64,000 nucleotides of DNA, from assembly GCF_001953745.1 (NCBI RefSeq), contig NZ_LWLN01000001.1:1798001-1862000 (forward strand), in the 5' to 3' direction. Source of the DNA: Natrinema saccharevitans (GTDB taxonomy: Archaea > Halobacteriota > Halobacteria > Halobacteriales > Natrialbaceae). The notes beneath the pieces are model-generated. The model saw nothing but the letters and a program-made list of their open reading frames with translations. It made no database searches and was not told the origin of the DNA. Positions 32,982 to 41,338 of this stretch are shown piece by piece (position 1 is the first letter of the stretch; each line of letters opens with the position of its first letter). A program made the translations under genes and the position numbers.

Positions 32982-33280
32982 GCTCGGCGCTCCCGCTCGA
33001 CCTCCTGTACCACGGCTACGACGGCACGGCCGGCTTCACCGGCTTCGCCAACGAAGGGACCTGGATCATCTTCGCCGTGATCCTGGTGCCGATCTACGTC
33101 ATGATCGCGGCCTGGTTCCTCGGCGAGCCCCGCGATACGAAGTCCGGACTGATGGGCGTCGGCTATCTCGTCGGTCTGACGACGTCGATGTGGGTCGGGA
33201 TGTTCATCCTGACCCTGCTGATCGGGTTCGTCTTCTACGGCGGCTTGCCCGAGCCGTTCAGCAGTGTCGGCCCGCCGTAA
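32978..33280 (+). CDS. Small membrane protein of the Fe-S/NrfD operon
   Basis: The 100-residue protein has two hydrophobic spans (GTWIIFAVILVPIYVMIAAW and TTSMWVGMFILTLLIGFVFY) and a short polar start. It overlaps nrfD by ATGA, so it is made with the complex and is probably a small membrane subunit or assembly partner. I do not recognise the family. The operon ends here, with 130 bases to mrp. Confidence 0.75.
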   Translation: MSSALPLDLLYHGYDGTAGFTGFANEGTWIIFAVILVPIYVMIAAWFLGEPRDTKSGLMGVGYLVGLTTSMWVGMFILTLLIGFVFYGGLPEPFSSVGPP

Positions 33281-33411
33281 CGAGTCGAACCGCGTTCGAA
33301 CACCCGGTTTCGTTTTTTGTGCGCGAATCTTCGCCCTCGAGCGACGGCTCCGATGGCCGAACCATCACACGTATCCCGTTCGATCCCCTTTATTCGCAGC
33401 ACACAGCCACA

Positions 33412-34503
33412 ATGAGCATCACTGAACACGAACTCGAAATCAAACTCGAGGGAGTCGAAGATCCCGACATCGGCGAGGACATCGTCTCGCTGGGGCTGGT
33501 CAACGACGTCCGGATCGAAGACGAGACCGCTCGGATCTCGCTGGCCTTTAACGCGCCGTACGCGCCGTCCGAACTGGAGCTTGGCAACCGGGTCCGTGAG
33601 GTCATCGAAGACGCCGGCCTCGAGCCCGACCTGCGGGCACACGTCGACGAGGAACACGGCTTCGATCAGGAGGTTCTCCCGCGGGTTCGCAACGTCATCG
33701 CCGTCTCCTCGGGGAAAGGCGGCGTCGGCAAGACGACGGTCGCGGCCAACCTCGCGGCCGGCCTCCAGAAACGCGGCGCGATGGTCGGACTGCTCGACGC
33801 CGACATCCACGGGCCGAACGTCCCCCAGATTCTGCCGGTCGAGAGCGACCCCGGCGTCACGCCCAACGAGGAGATCGTCCCGCCGCGATCGGACGGCGTT
33901 CGCGTCATCAGCATGGGGATGATGATGGAAGACGAGGACGACCCGGCGATCCTCCGGGGGCCGATGGTCAACAAGTTCATGATGAAGTTCCTCGAGGGCG
34001 TCGAGTGGGGTCGGCTGGACTACCTCATCGTCGACCTGCCGCCGGGGACCGGTGACGCGACGCTGAACCTGCTGCAGTCGATGCCGGTGACCGGATCGGT
34101 CGTCGTCACGACGCCCCAGGAGATGGCCCTGGACGACACCCGCAAGGGGATCCAGATGTTCAACAAACACGACACGCCGGTGCTGGGCGTCGTCGAGAAC
34201 ATGAGTTCGTTCGTCTGTCCGTCCTGTGGCGACCAGCACGGACTGTTCGGGACCGGCGGGGCCGACACCATCGTCGACAGGTACGACGTGCCGCTGCTGG
34301 GTCGGATCCCGATCCACCCCGACTTCGGGGCCGACGGCAGCGAAGGGGCCCTCGTCAAGGACGACGACAGCGAGGTCCAGGACTCCCTCGAGGACGTCGT
34401 CGGCGAGATCGCCGACCGGATCGGCGAGCAGAACCGCCGCAAAGTCTCGGAGAACGTCACCCACGAACCGACGAACAAACTGCCGACCGAGACGGAAGAC
34501 TGA
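33412..34503 (+). CDS. Mrp/ApbC-family iron-sulfur carrier P-loop ATPase
   Basis: The 363-residue protein has an N-terminal DUF59/MIP18 domain (residues 1-90: GVEDPDIGEDIVSLGLV) and a ParA-like ATPase with deviant Walker A SSGKGGVGKTTVAANLAAG. GLLDADIHGPNVPQIL, DYLIVDLPPGTGDATLNLLQ and the cluster-binding pair CPSC in SSFVCPSCGDQHG follow. Mrp proteins carry [4Fe-4S] clusters to target apoproteins, which fits the Fe-S-rich operon upstream. The ATG at 33412 begins the family-typical sequence and follows a TATA-like CTTTATTCG. Confidence 0.93.
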   Translation: MSITEHELEIKLEGVEDPDIGEDIVSLGLVNDVRIEDETARISLAFNAPYAPSELELGNRVREVIEDAGLEPDLRAHVDEEHGFDQEVLPRVRNVIAVSSGKGGVGKTTVAANLAAGLQKRGAMVGLLDADIHGPNVPQILPVESDPGVTPNEEIVPPRSDGVRVISMGMMMEDEDDPAILRGPMVNKFMMKFLEGVEWGRLDYLIVDLPPGTGDATLNLLQSMPVTGSVVVTTPQEMALDDTRKGIQMFNKHDTPVLGVVENMSSFVCPSCGDQHGLFGTGGADTIVDRYDVPLLGRIPIHPDFGADGSEGALVKDDDSEVQDSLEDVVGEIADRIGEQNRRKVSENVTHEPTNKLPTETED

Positions 34504-34594
34504 ACCCTCACCGGTCGCGGTCGTCGCCCGGCGCGTCGACTTCTATCGGGGCCGTTCCCCGAGCGTTATAGTGTGGTCGAGCGAAGGAGTTCAC

Positions 34595-34921
34595 ATGCTC
34601 GATAGCTACGCCGAATCGATCGCCGACCTCGAGCCGGGAGCCGGCGAGATCGAGACCGCCGAACTGGTCGTCAGCGACGACGTCCTAGTGAAGGCCTTCG
34701 CCCTCGGTCCGGGTGCGGAACTCGAGGCCCACGACCACGCCGACAGCACGAACGTCTTTCACGTCCTCGAGGGGACGGTGACCGTCGTACAGGGCGAGGA
34801 ACGCGAAGCGATCGACGCGCCCGGCGTCGTCCACCACGAGCGCGGCGTCGACCACGGGGCGAGAAACGAGACCGGCGAGACGGTGATCTTCACCGCGAGC
34901 CTCTGTCCGCTGCCGTCCTAA
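34595..34921 (+). CDS. Small cupin-fold protein
   Basis: The 108-residue protein is a single cupin. Motif 1 reads ELEAHDHADSTNVFHVLEG, with two histidines and a glutamate as possible metal ligands, and the second motif is GVVHHERGVDHGARNET. The ATG follows AAGGAG by 6 bases. Function and metal are unknown; single-cupin proteins include sensors, isomerases and storage proteins. Its stop overlaps the stop of the convergent next gene by three bases. Confidence 0.8.
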   Translation: MLDSYAESIADLEPGAGEIETAELVVSDDVLVKAFALGPGAELEAHDHADSTNVFHVLEGTVTVVQGEEREAIDAPGVVHHERGVDHGARNETGETVIFTASLCPLPS

Positions 34922-36048
34922 TTCTCGTCGCGGGCGGTCGGGCCGTCCGAACACAGCGCGGCGACGTACTTGTCGACGTGATCGTCGATCCGGCGCTTGT
35001 AGCCGGCCTGCCGGGCGAGTCGGTCGAGTTCGCGGGCGACGAGGCTGCCGTACTGGACGGCTTTCTTGTCCCGCTCAGCGACCTCGGCCGGGAGGTACTC
35101 GGCCGCGACCCGACGGAAGCCGCGTTTCCGTTCGTCCGCGTCGGCCAGTAGCTCGTCGGGCAGCCGAAGCGCCGCCTCGACCACGGCGTCGTGGAGGAAC
35201 GGGGCGACGGGCTCGAGCCCGGTCGCTTCGATCGTCAACACGTCTCGCGGGAGCTGATCGGGGAGGCTCCGGATCCCCTCCCGGACGGCCCCCCGGACCG
35301 TCTCGGCCTCGACCCGGTGGTCGAGTCGGACGACCTTCTCGTAGCCGCCGAACAGTTCGTCCGCGCCCTGTCCGACCGCGAGCGCGTCGAACCCGTCGGC
35401 GGCGACCCGCTCGCCGACCAGATACAGCGGCAGGGCGATCTGGATGTCCATCGCGTTCGTCCGCCCGGTCGCCCGCACGACCTCCGGCACCGCCCGCTCG
35501 AGGTCTGCGGGCTCGAGTTCGACGACCGTCAGGTCCCGGCCCATCGCGTCGGCGGCCGTCCGCGCGGCTTCGACGTCGTGGCTGTCGGGGAAGCCGACGA
35601 CGTACAGCGGCGCGTCGAGCAGTTCGGCGACCAGCGCCGAGTCGACCCCGCCGGAGAAGGCGACTGCGATATCGCGGTCGTCGCCAAGCGCGGCGTCGGC
35701 CGCCGTCTCGACCGCCCGCTCGAGGGCCGCGAGGGCCCGCTCGGGGGCGCGCGGCTCGGGATCGGGCAGGGACCAGTACGATTCCGGCTCGGGAAGCGGA
35801 TCGGCGGCGGATGCGGCCGCGCCGGCCGGGAAGCGGACGGGCTCGGCGAGCGAGGCGGGCTCGAACGCCCACGTCCGCTCCTCGCCCGCGGACTCGTCGG
35901 CGTCGACGAACAGCGGCTCGCGACCGAGGACGTCGCGGACGAGGCGGCCGTCGACGCGCCCGGCGAACCCGGATCCACCGGGCAGCGGGTCGGTCCGCTC
36001 GATGGCGTCGCGGACGATCGTTCGGTCGCCGCGCAGGTCATCGGTCAT
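34918..36048 (-). CDS. Asparagine-synthase-like PP-loop ATPase lacking the glutaminase
   Basis: The 376-residue protein has the adenylation domain of asparagine synthetase: VAFSGGVDSALVAELLDA (PP-loop, near residue 155), TNAMDIQIALPLYLV, AVGQGADELFGGYEKV, and the lysine-rich GYKRRIDDHVDK end. The N-terminal 130 residues do not start with Met-Cys and are too short for an Ntn glutaminase, so ammonia would have to be free, or the substrate is different. It overlaps the PHP gene by ATGA and is translated after it. A true asparagine synthase role is therefore uncertain. Confidence 0.8.
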   Translation of the reverse strand: MTDDLRGDRTIVRDAIERTDPLPGGSGFAGRVDGRLVRDVLGREPLFVDADESAGEERTWAFEPASLAEPVRFPAGAAASAADPLPEPESYWSLPDPEPRAPERALAALERAVETAADAALGDDRDIAVAFSGGVDSALVAELLDAPLYVVGFPDSHDVEAARTAADAMGRDLTVVELEPADLERAVPEVVRATGRTNAMDIQIALPLYLVGERVAADGFDALAVGQGADELFGGYEKVVRLDHRVEAETVRGAVREGIRSLPDQLPRDVLTIEATGLEPVAPFLHDAVVEAALRLPDELLADADERKRGFRRVAAEYLPAEVAERDKKAVQYGSLVARELDRLARQAGYKRRIDDHVDKYVAALCSDGPTARDEN

Positions 36049-36728
36049 CGGAGGATACTCAGAACGCGGTTCAGTCGTCGCGTGACGCCGCCGGCGAACT
36101 GTTGGACGCTGATCCGCCACGGCGTTCGCTTCCCCTCGACGGTCGTCCGGCCGTCGGCGATGGCCGCGAGGATCGCGTCGGCCGAGCGTTCGTCGGCGTC
36201 GACCCGGGTGACCGCCTGTCCGACCATCTCGCTGATGTGGGCGTCGCTGCCGGCGGTCATCGGTAGCTCCCGCGACCGAGCGTAGCGCTCTGCCTGTCGG
36301 TTCGCACGGCCGGTAAACAGCCGCGAGTTGTAGACCTCGATCGCGTCGCCACGCGCGAGCTGTTCCCGAGAAATACGAGCCATGACGCCGTGTCGAGCCT
36401 CCTGAAACGGATGCGGGATCACCGCGAGCCCGCCCTGAGCGTGGATCGCCTCGAGCGTCGACTCGAAGGACAGTCCCGGCGGGACCGCCTCTTTCAGGCC
36501 CAGACCCAGCACGTGGCCGGCCTTGCTCGAGATTTCCATGCCCGGAATGCCGACCAGTCCGTACTCGGGGGCCAGTTCGGCGGCTTCGAGGCTCGCGTCG
36601 ATCTCGTCGTGGTCCGTCACGGCGATCGCGTCCAGCCCGACTGCCTCGGCCTGCTCTAAGATGAGCTCGACCGGGTCGCGACCGTCGTAGGACAGCGACG
36701 AGTGCGTGTGGAGTTCGACCGACAGCAC
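36045..36728 (-). CDS. PHP-domain metal-dependent phosphoesterase
   Basis: The 227-residue protein starts with the PHP signature MLSVELHTHSSLSYDGRDP and has metal ligands in AVTDHDEI, MEISSKAGHVLG, VIPHPFQEA and MTAGSDAHI. PHP proteins of this size hydrolyse phosphate esters such as nucleoside 3',5'-bisphosphate or act in tRNA repair. The GTG at 36728 directly precedes the first motif and is preferred over an ATG 20 codons upstream that would add an untypical basic stretch. The stop overlaps the next gene as ATGA, so the two products probably act together. Confidence 0.85.
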   Translation of the reverse strand: MLSVELHTHSSLSYDGRDPVELILEQAEAVGLDAIAVTDHDEIDASLEAAELAPEYGLVGIPGMEISSKAGHVLGLGLKEAVPPGLSFESTLEAIHAQGGLAVIPHPFQEARHGVMARISREQLARGDAIEVYNSRLFTGRANRQAERYARSRELPMTAGSDAHISEMVGQAVTRVDADERSADAILAAIADGRTTVEGKRTPWRISVQQFAGGVTRRLNRVLSILR

Positions 36729-36907
36729 GACCGTACGTTTAGGCGGCCTGATCAAAAACGACTCGATTAGCCGTGCGACTCGAGCCACGGCTACGGATGT
36801 CCGTCGAGACGGAACCCGAGTGGATTCGAAGCCGAGCGAAAGCGAAAATAGCGCGTTCGATCAGTCGAGGCCGGAGAGTGTCTGTGCGGAGCGAACGCGA
36901 CGCCGCG

Positions 36908-37444
36908 TTACTCCCCTGCGTGGTGAATGTCGACCGTCACTTCGTTCTCGAGGTTATCGAGGATGGGCGAACTCGCGTGTGCCGCCTCTCGTACCGCTTC
37001 GAGTTCCGCTGTCGACGCGGGCGACTCGATGTGTGCAGTACACTCGATGTGATCGAAACCCGGCCGGACGTCGTCGGCGAGCCCGAGGAGGCCGCGCATG
37101 TCGGCACGGCCTTCGAACTCGAGGCGGATCTCGGAAATCTCGATATCCCGCTTTGCGCCGTGGGCGGCGTAGGTAATCGTCAGACAGGTCCCAAGCGAGG
37201 ACAGCAACTGCTCGAGTGCGTTCGGTGCGTCACGATGGCCGAACAACGCACCTTCCATGGTGAACTCGGGCGAGTCGACGAGCGTGCCTCCTTTCTCGAT
37301 CTCACTGACGGTTGTTTCACACGTCGTCTCGCCCGTCCACTCCGTTTCTGCGAAAAACCGGAACGCCGCGTTTTCCGGGTCGTCTTCGGCAGCGGCGGTG
37401 AGCTGTTCGAACTTCTCCATCTCGATTCCGTTTTTCAGAGTCAT
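36908..37444 (-). CDS. OsmC-family protein, paralogue 1
   Basis: The 178-residue protein has the OsmC fold: FFAETEWTGETTCETTVSEI, the helix with the conserved cysteine in LEQLLSSLGTCLTITYAAHG, and the C-terminal strand SPILDNLENEVTVDIHHAGE. OsmC/Ohr proteins detoxify organic peroxides through thiols, but only one of the two catalytic cysteines is at its usual place here. The ATG at 37444 sits 4 bases from a 15-base operator-like sequence shared with the divergent paralogue at 37776. The two proteins are about half identical by eye. Confidence 0.85.
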   Translation of the reverse strand: MTLKNGIEMEKFEQLTAAAEDDPENAAFRFFAETEWTGETTCETTVSEIEKGGTLVDSPEFTMEGALFGHRDAPNALEQLLSSLGTCLTITYAAHGAKRDIEISEIRLEFEGRADMRGLLGLADDVRPGFDHIECTAHIESPASTAELEAVREAAHASSPILDNLENEVTVDIHHAGE

Positions 37445-37448
37445 GCAA

Positions 37449-37463
37449 ATACTGTCCAATACT
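37449..37463 (-). promoter_or_regulatory. Operator-like site of OsmC paralogue 1
   Basis: On the minus strand the site reads AGTATTGGACAGTAT followed by TTGCATG, where ATG is the start codon. It matches the site of paralogue 2 (37757-37771) at 13 of 15 positions, at exactly the same distance to the start. It also contains the direct repeat AGTATT-GGAC-AGTATT. Confidence 0.65.
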
Positions 37464-37756
37464 ATGTGGTGCTGTCCTGATTATAAACCCGGCGGAAATC
37501 AACATAATTTCCGAATGAGATGAGACAGCTATACTCGACGTACAGTTAGTTCTGCAGTGTACTGTTGAGAACACTGCTCTCGGACCAGGCGCTCTGTGGC
37601 TATTACTGTTCGCTTGGACAGTTTGTGCCGATCGGAACTCTATCCAGGAACCCAAAATGTGGGTATTGCTTCGGTATGAATATTGTTCGTTCTACCTCGT
37701 CTGCGACCAGTTGTCGTGGCCGCTTCGAAAGGGCTATCTGAAGTCATAGACAATAG
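37464..37756. other. Intergenic region between divergent OsmC genes
   Basis: About 290 bases, clearly lower in GC than average. It should contain both upstream promoters. A weak inverted repeat CAGTGT/ACACTG (about 37553-37575) is visible. I find no gene or further repeat. Confidence 0.5.
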
Positions 37757-37771
37757 AGTATTGTACAATAT
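37757..37771 (+). promoter_or_regulatory. Operator-like site of OsmC paralogue 2
   Basis: AGTATTGTACAATAT precedes ATCCATGG; the inner part TATTGTACAATA (37759-37770) is a perfect 12-base palindrome. It corresponds base for base to the site of the divergent OsmC gene. Being only 4 bases from the ATG, bound protein would cover the transcription start of a leaderless message. Confidence 0.65.
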
Positions 37772-37775
37772 ATCC

Positions 37776-38324
37776 ATGGAAGACATGAACGGACTCGATG
37801 TCGACGAACTCGAGTCGCTCATCGACGGAGTCGCTGCCGAGCCAGAGCAAGCGTCGTTTACGTTCCGTGCCGAGACGGAATGGACGGGTGGCTTCGCAAG
37901 CGAGACGCGTATTAGCGACTTCGAACAGGACGGGACACCGATCGAGTCGCCGGAGTTTACCGTAACCGGCGACGAGCCAGCGGCGTTGCTCGGCGAACGG
38001 GACGGTCCGAACGCGGTCGAACACCTCTTGGCTGCCATCGGCTCGTGTCTCAGCGTGACCTACGCGGGACACGCCGCTGCGAAGGGCATCGAGATCGACG
38101 AGATGCACTTCGAATTCGAGGGTGACATCGATCTGCGGGGCTTTCTCGGATTGAGCGACGACGTCCGGGCAGGATACGAAGAGATCCGTGCCACGACACA
38201 CATCGACGCCGACGCGTCGGACGAGGAACTCGAGGCGTTACACGAGGAAGTCCTCGAGACGTCGCCGCTGTACGACAGCGTGACGAACCAGGTGTCTCTC
38301 GAGTTCGATCTCGATTTCGAATAG
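37776..38324 (+). CDS. OsmC-family protein, paralogue 2
   Basis: The 182-residue protein has the same plan as its divergent neighbour: FRAETEWTGGFASETRISDF, the cysteine helix VEHLLAAIGSCLSVTYAGHA, FEFEGDIDLRGFLGLSDDVR and the end SPLYDSVTNQVSLEFDLDFE. The shared blocks [20 protein letters not shown] and the shared operator indicate an old duplication with inversion. Start ATG at 37776 is fixed by the position of the operator. Role probably in peroxide or thiol stress; not shown. Confidence 0.85.
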   Translation: MEDMNGLDVDELESLIDGVAAEPEQASFTFRAETEWTGGFASETRISDFEQDGTPIESPEFTVTGDEPAALLGERDGPNAVEHLLAAIGSCLSVTYAGHAAAKGIEIDEMHFEFEGDIDLRGFLGLSDDVRAGYEEIRATTHIDADASDEELEALHEEVLETSPLYDSVTNQVSLEFDLDFE

Positions 38325-38470
38325 GGACGTCACGACGTGCGTAGCCGTCGGCGACCGTCACTCCTGTTTCAACCTGCCGTCGATCGTTCGACCGCGAGTC
38401 GGTCGCTCGAGCGACCGAAACCGATATCCATGACCGTGCATATAGAAACCCATTTACCGGCCGACTTTCA

Positions 38471-38482
38471 TCACCTAGGTGA
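38471..38482 (+). promoter_or_regulatory. Palindrome over the purL ribosome site
   Basis: TCACCTAGGTGA is a perfect 12-base palindrome directly in front of the purL ATG. Its right half AGGTGA is a Shine-Dalgarno-like sequence placed too close for normal use. A TATA-like CCATTTACC lies about 30 bases upstream, so the transcript may start inside the palindrome. It could be a repressor site. Confidence 0.4.
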
Positions 38483-40627
38483 ATGAGTCTTGCCGATTCG
38501 GACCGCGAACTCGTCGTCTCCGAGTTAGACCGAGAGCCCACCCGGGCGGAGGCGGCGCTGTTCGAGAACCTCTGGAGCGAACACTGCGCGTACCGCTCCT
38601 CGCGACCGCTGCTGTCGGCCTTCGACAGCGAGGGAGAGCAGGTCGTCGTCGGGCCGGGCGACGACGCGGCGGTCGTCGCGTTGCCCGGCGAGGAGGGCGA
38701 GGACGCGACGTACATCACGATGGGCATCGAGAGCCACAACCACCCCTCCTACGTCGATCCGTTCGACGGCGCGGCGACCGGCGTCGGCGGTATCGTCCGC
38801 GACACGCTCTCGATGGGGGCCTACCCCATCGCGCTGGCGGACTCGCTGTACTTCGGCGAGTTCGACGACGACCACTCGAAGTACCTCTTCGAGGGCGTCG
38901 TCGAAGGGATCAGCCACTACGGGAACTGCATCGGCGTCCCCACCGTCGCCGGCAGCGTCGACTTCCACCCCGACTACGAGGGGAACCCGCTGGTCAACGT
39001 CGCCTGCGTCGGCCTGACGAACGAAGATCGGCTCGTCACCGCCGAAGCGCAGGAACCGGGTAACAAACTCGTCCTCGTCGGCAACGCCACCGGCCGCGAC
39101 GGGCTCGGCGGCGCGAGCTTCGCCAGCGAGGACTTGGCGGAGGACGCCGAAACCGAAGACCGGCCCGCGGTTCAGGTCGGCGATCCCTACGCGGAGAAAC
39201 TGCTGATCGAGGCCAACGAGGCGCTCGTCGACGAGGGCCTGATCGAGTCCGCTCGCGACCTCGGTGCCGCCGGCCTCGGCGGGGCCTCGAGCGAGATGGT
39301 CGCCAAAGCGGACCTCGGCGCCCGCATCGAACTCGAGCGAGTTCACCAGCGCGAGCCGAACATGAACGCCCTGGAGATCCTGCTCGCCGAGTCTCAGGAA
39401 CGGATGTGCTACGAGGTCGAACCCGAGAACGTCGAGCGCGTCCGCGAGATCGCCGAGCGGTTCGATCTCGGTTGCTCCGTCATCGGCGAGGTCACCGACG
39501 GCAACTACACCTGCACCTTCGAGGGCGAGACGGTCGTCGACGTCGACGCCTACTTCCTCGGCGAGGGCGCGCCGATGAACGACCTCGGGAGCGAGGATCC
39601 CGAGCCGCCCGCGACCGACCTGCCCGATGTCGACCTCGCGGAGGCGTTCGACGCCGTCGTCGCGAGCCCGAACACCGCCTCGAAGCGGTGGGTCTACCGG
39701 CAGTACGACCACGAGGTCGGCGCGCGAACGAGCGTGGGACCGGGCGACGACGCCGCGATCATCGCGGTCAGGGAAGCCGAGCAGGGCCTCGCGCTCTCGT
39801 CGGGCGCCGCGCCAAACTGGACCGCCGTCGCACCCTACAAGGGGGCCCGCGCGATCGCGCTCGAGAACGCGACCAACGTCGCGGCCAAGGGCGCGACGCC
39901 GCTGGCCGCGGTCGACTGTCTCAACGGCGGTAACCCCGAGAAGCCGGACGTCTACGGCGGATTCGAGGGGATCGTCGACGGCCTCGCGGAGATGTGCGAG
40001 ACGCTGTCGGCGCCGGTCGTCGGGGGCAACGTCTCGCTGTACAACGACTCCGTCGCCGGCCCGATCCCGCCGACGCCGACGCTGGCGCTGGTCGGGGCGA
40101 AGGAGGGCTACGACGCGCCGCCGCTGTCGGCCGCGCCCGAGGGCGAACTGGTGTTAGTCGGCGACCTCGGTCTCGCCGACGACGTCCGGCTGGGCGGCTC
40201 CGAGTACCTCGCGCAATTCGGGGGCAGCGATCGGTTCCCCGAACTGCCCGACGACCCCGCGGCCCTGATCGAGACCCTCGCCGCGGTGGCCGACGACGAC
40301 GCGACGCTCGCGGTTCACGACGTCAGCCACGGCGGGCTCGCCGTTTCCCTCGCCGAGATGGTCACCGACGACGCCGGCCTCGAGGTGTCGCTGCCGGGCG
40401 ACGACCCCGCCGGCGAACTGTTCCACGAGCAGCCGGGTCGCGCGCTGATCCAGACCGAGTCCGTCGAGGCGGTCCGCGAGGCGTTCGACGGGGTCGCCCC
40501 CGTCGTCGAACTCGGTGCGGCGACCGACGACGGGACGCTGTCCGTCGACCTCGGCGACCGGACGATCGAGACCGACGCCGCCGAGATCCGGGAGCGGCGC
40601 GCGACGATCGAACGCGGCCTCGAGTGA
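38483..40627 (+). CDS. purL: Phosphoribosylformylglycinamidine synthase subunit PurL
   Basis: PurL is the ATP-dependent synthase subunit that turns FGAR into FGAM in purine synthesis, with ammonia from PurQ and help of PurS. The 714-residue length is that of the small PurL of three-subunit systems. Landmarks are [16 protein letters not shown], the Mg/ATP segment [32 protein letters not shown], the repeated second half with [16 protein letters not shown], and [11 protein letters not shown]. PurQ and PurS are not in the window. Confidence 0.96.
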   Translation: MSLADSDRELVVSELDREPTRAEAALFENLWSEHCAYRSSRPLLSAFDSEGEQVVVGPGDDAAVVALPGEEGEDATYITMGIESHNHPSYVDPFDGAATGVGGIVRDTLSMGAYPIALADSLYFGEFDDDHSKYLFEGVVEGISHYGNCIGVPTVAGSVDFHPDYEGNPLVNVACVGLTNEDRLVTAEAQEPGNKLVLVGNATGRDGLGGASFASEDLAEDAETEDRPAVQVGDPYAEKLLIEANEALVDEGLIESARDLGAAGLGGASSEMVAKADLGARIELERVHQREPNMNALEILLAESQERMCYEVEPENVERVREIAERFDLGCSVIGEVTDGNYTCTFEGETVVDVDAYFLGEGAPMNDLGSEDPEPPATDLPDVDLAEAFDAVVASPNTASKRWVYRQYDHEVGARTSVGPGDDAAIIAVREAEQGLALSSGAAPNWTAVAPYKGARAIALENATNVAAKGATPLAAVDCLNGGNPEKPDVYGGFEGIVDGLAEMCETLSAPVVGGNVSLYNDSVAGPIPPTPTLALVGAKEGYDAPPLSAAPEGELVLVGDLGLADDVRLGGSEYLAQFGGSDRFPELPDDPAALIETLAAVADDDATLAVHDVSHGGLAVSLAEMVTDDAGLEVSLPGDDPAGELFHEQPGRALIQTESVEAVREAFDGVAPVVELGAATDDGTLSVDLGDRTIETDAAEIRERRATIERGLE

Positions 40628-40751
40628 CGATCGAGTCGTGCCGATCGGCCGGCCGCACCGATCGACGGCCGTCTCACTACCGTTACTGTCCGGTATATTG
40701 ATGTTCGTTCGGCACAAATTCCCCGCGAACGGCCCAACCGAAGGAACGTCG

Positions 40752-41336
40752 ATGTCAGATACCCCATCCGTCCTGATCGTCGAAGACGAGCCCGACCTCG
40801 CCGACCTCTATGCCGCCTGGCTCGCGGAGGAGTGTCGCGTCCGGACGGCCTACGATGGTACCGAGGCGCTCGATTCGATCGACGAGACGATCGACGTCGT
40901 GTTGCTCGATCGGCGGATGCCGGGACTCTCGGGCGATACCGTCCTCGACACTATCCGAGAGCGGAGCCTCGATTGCCGGGTCGCGATGGTGACGGCCGTG
41001 GAGCCGGACTTCGACATCGTCGAGATGGGGTTCGACGACTACCTCGTCAAGCCGGTCTCGGGCGAGGAACTCGTCGACGTGATCGATCAGTTGCTGCTTC
41101 GCTCGACCTACGACGAGCAGCTTCAGGAGTTCTTCGCGCTGGCCTCGAAGAAGGCGCTGTTGGACGAACAAAAGACCGCGGCCGAACGCCAGTCGAGTCA
41201 GGAGTACGCCGAACTCGAGGACCGACTGGCCGTCCTCCGGGTCCGGGTCAACGACACGATGCAGGAACTCTTAGAGCAGGGCGGCTACCGACAGCTCTGC
41301 CGGGACATCGCGGGCGAGTCGTTCGAAACGGAATAG
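40752..41336 (+). CDS. Response regulator with HalX domain
   Basis: The 194-residue protein has a receiver domain (residues 1-120) with the acidic pair in LIVEDEPDLADLYAAWL, phosphoacceptor aspartate in DVVLLDRRMPGLSG, and lysine in FDDYLVKPVSGEEL. The C-terminal HalX domain (FFALASKKALLDEQK...RVRVNDTMQELL) is a helical output domain known from haloarchaea. HalX has no clear DNA-binding motif, so it probably signals through proteins. It converges with the sensor kinase gene, with 2 bases between stops. Confidence 0.9.
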   Translation: MSDTPSVLIVEDEPDLADLYAAWLAEECRVRTAYDGTEALDSIDETIDVVLLDRRMPGLSGDTVLDTIRERSLDCRVAMVTAVEPDFDIVEMGFDDYLVKPVSGEELVDVIDQLLLRSTYDEQLQEFFALASKKALLDEQKTAAERQSSQEYAELEDRLAVLRVRVNDTMQELLEQGGYRQLCRDIAGESFETE

Positions 41337-41338
41337 GG

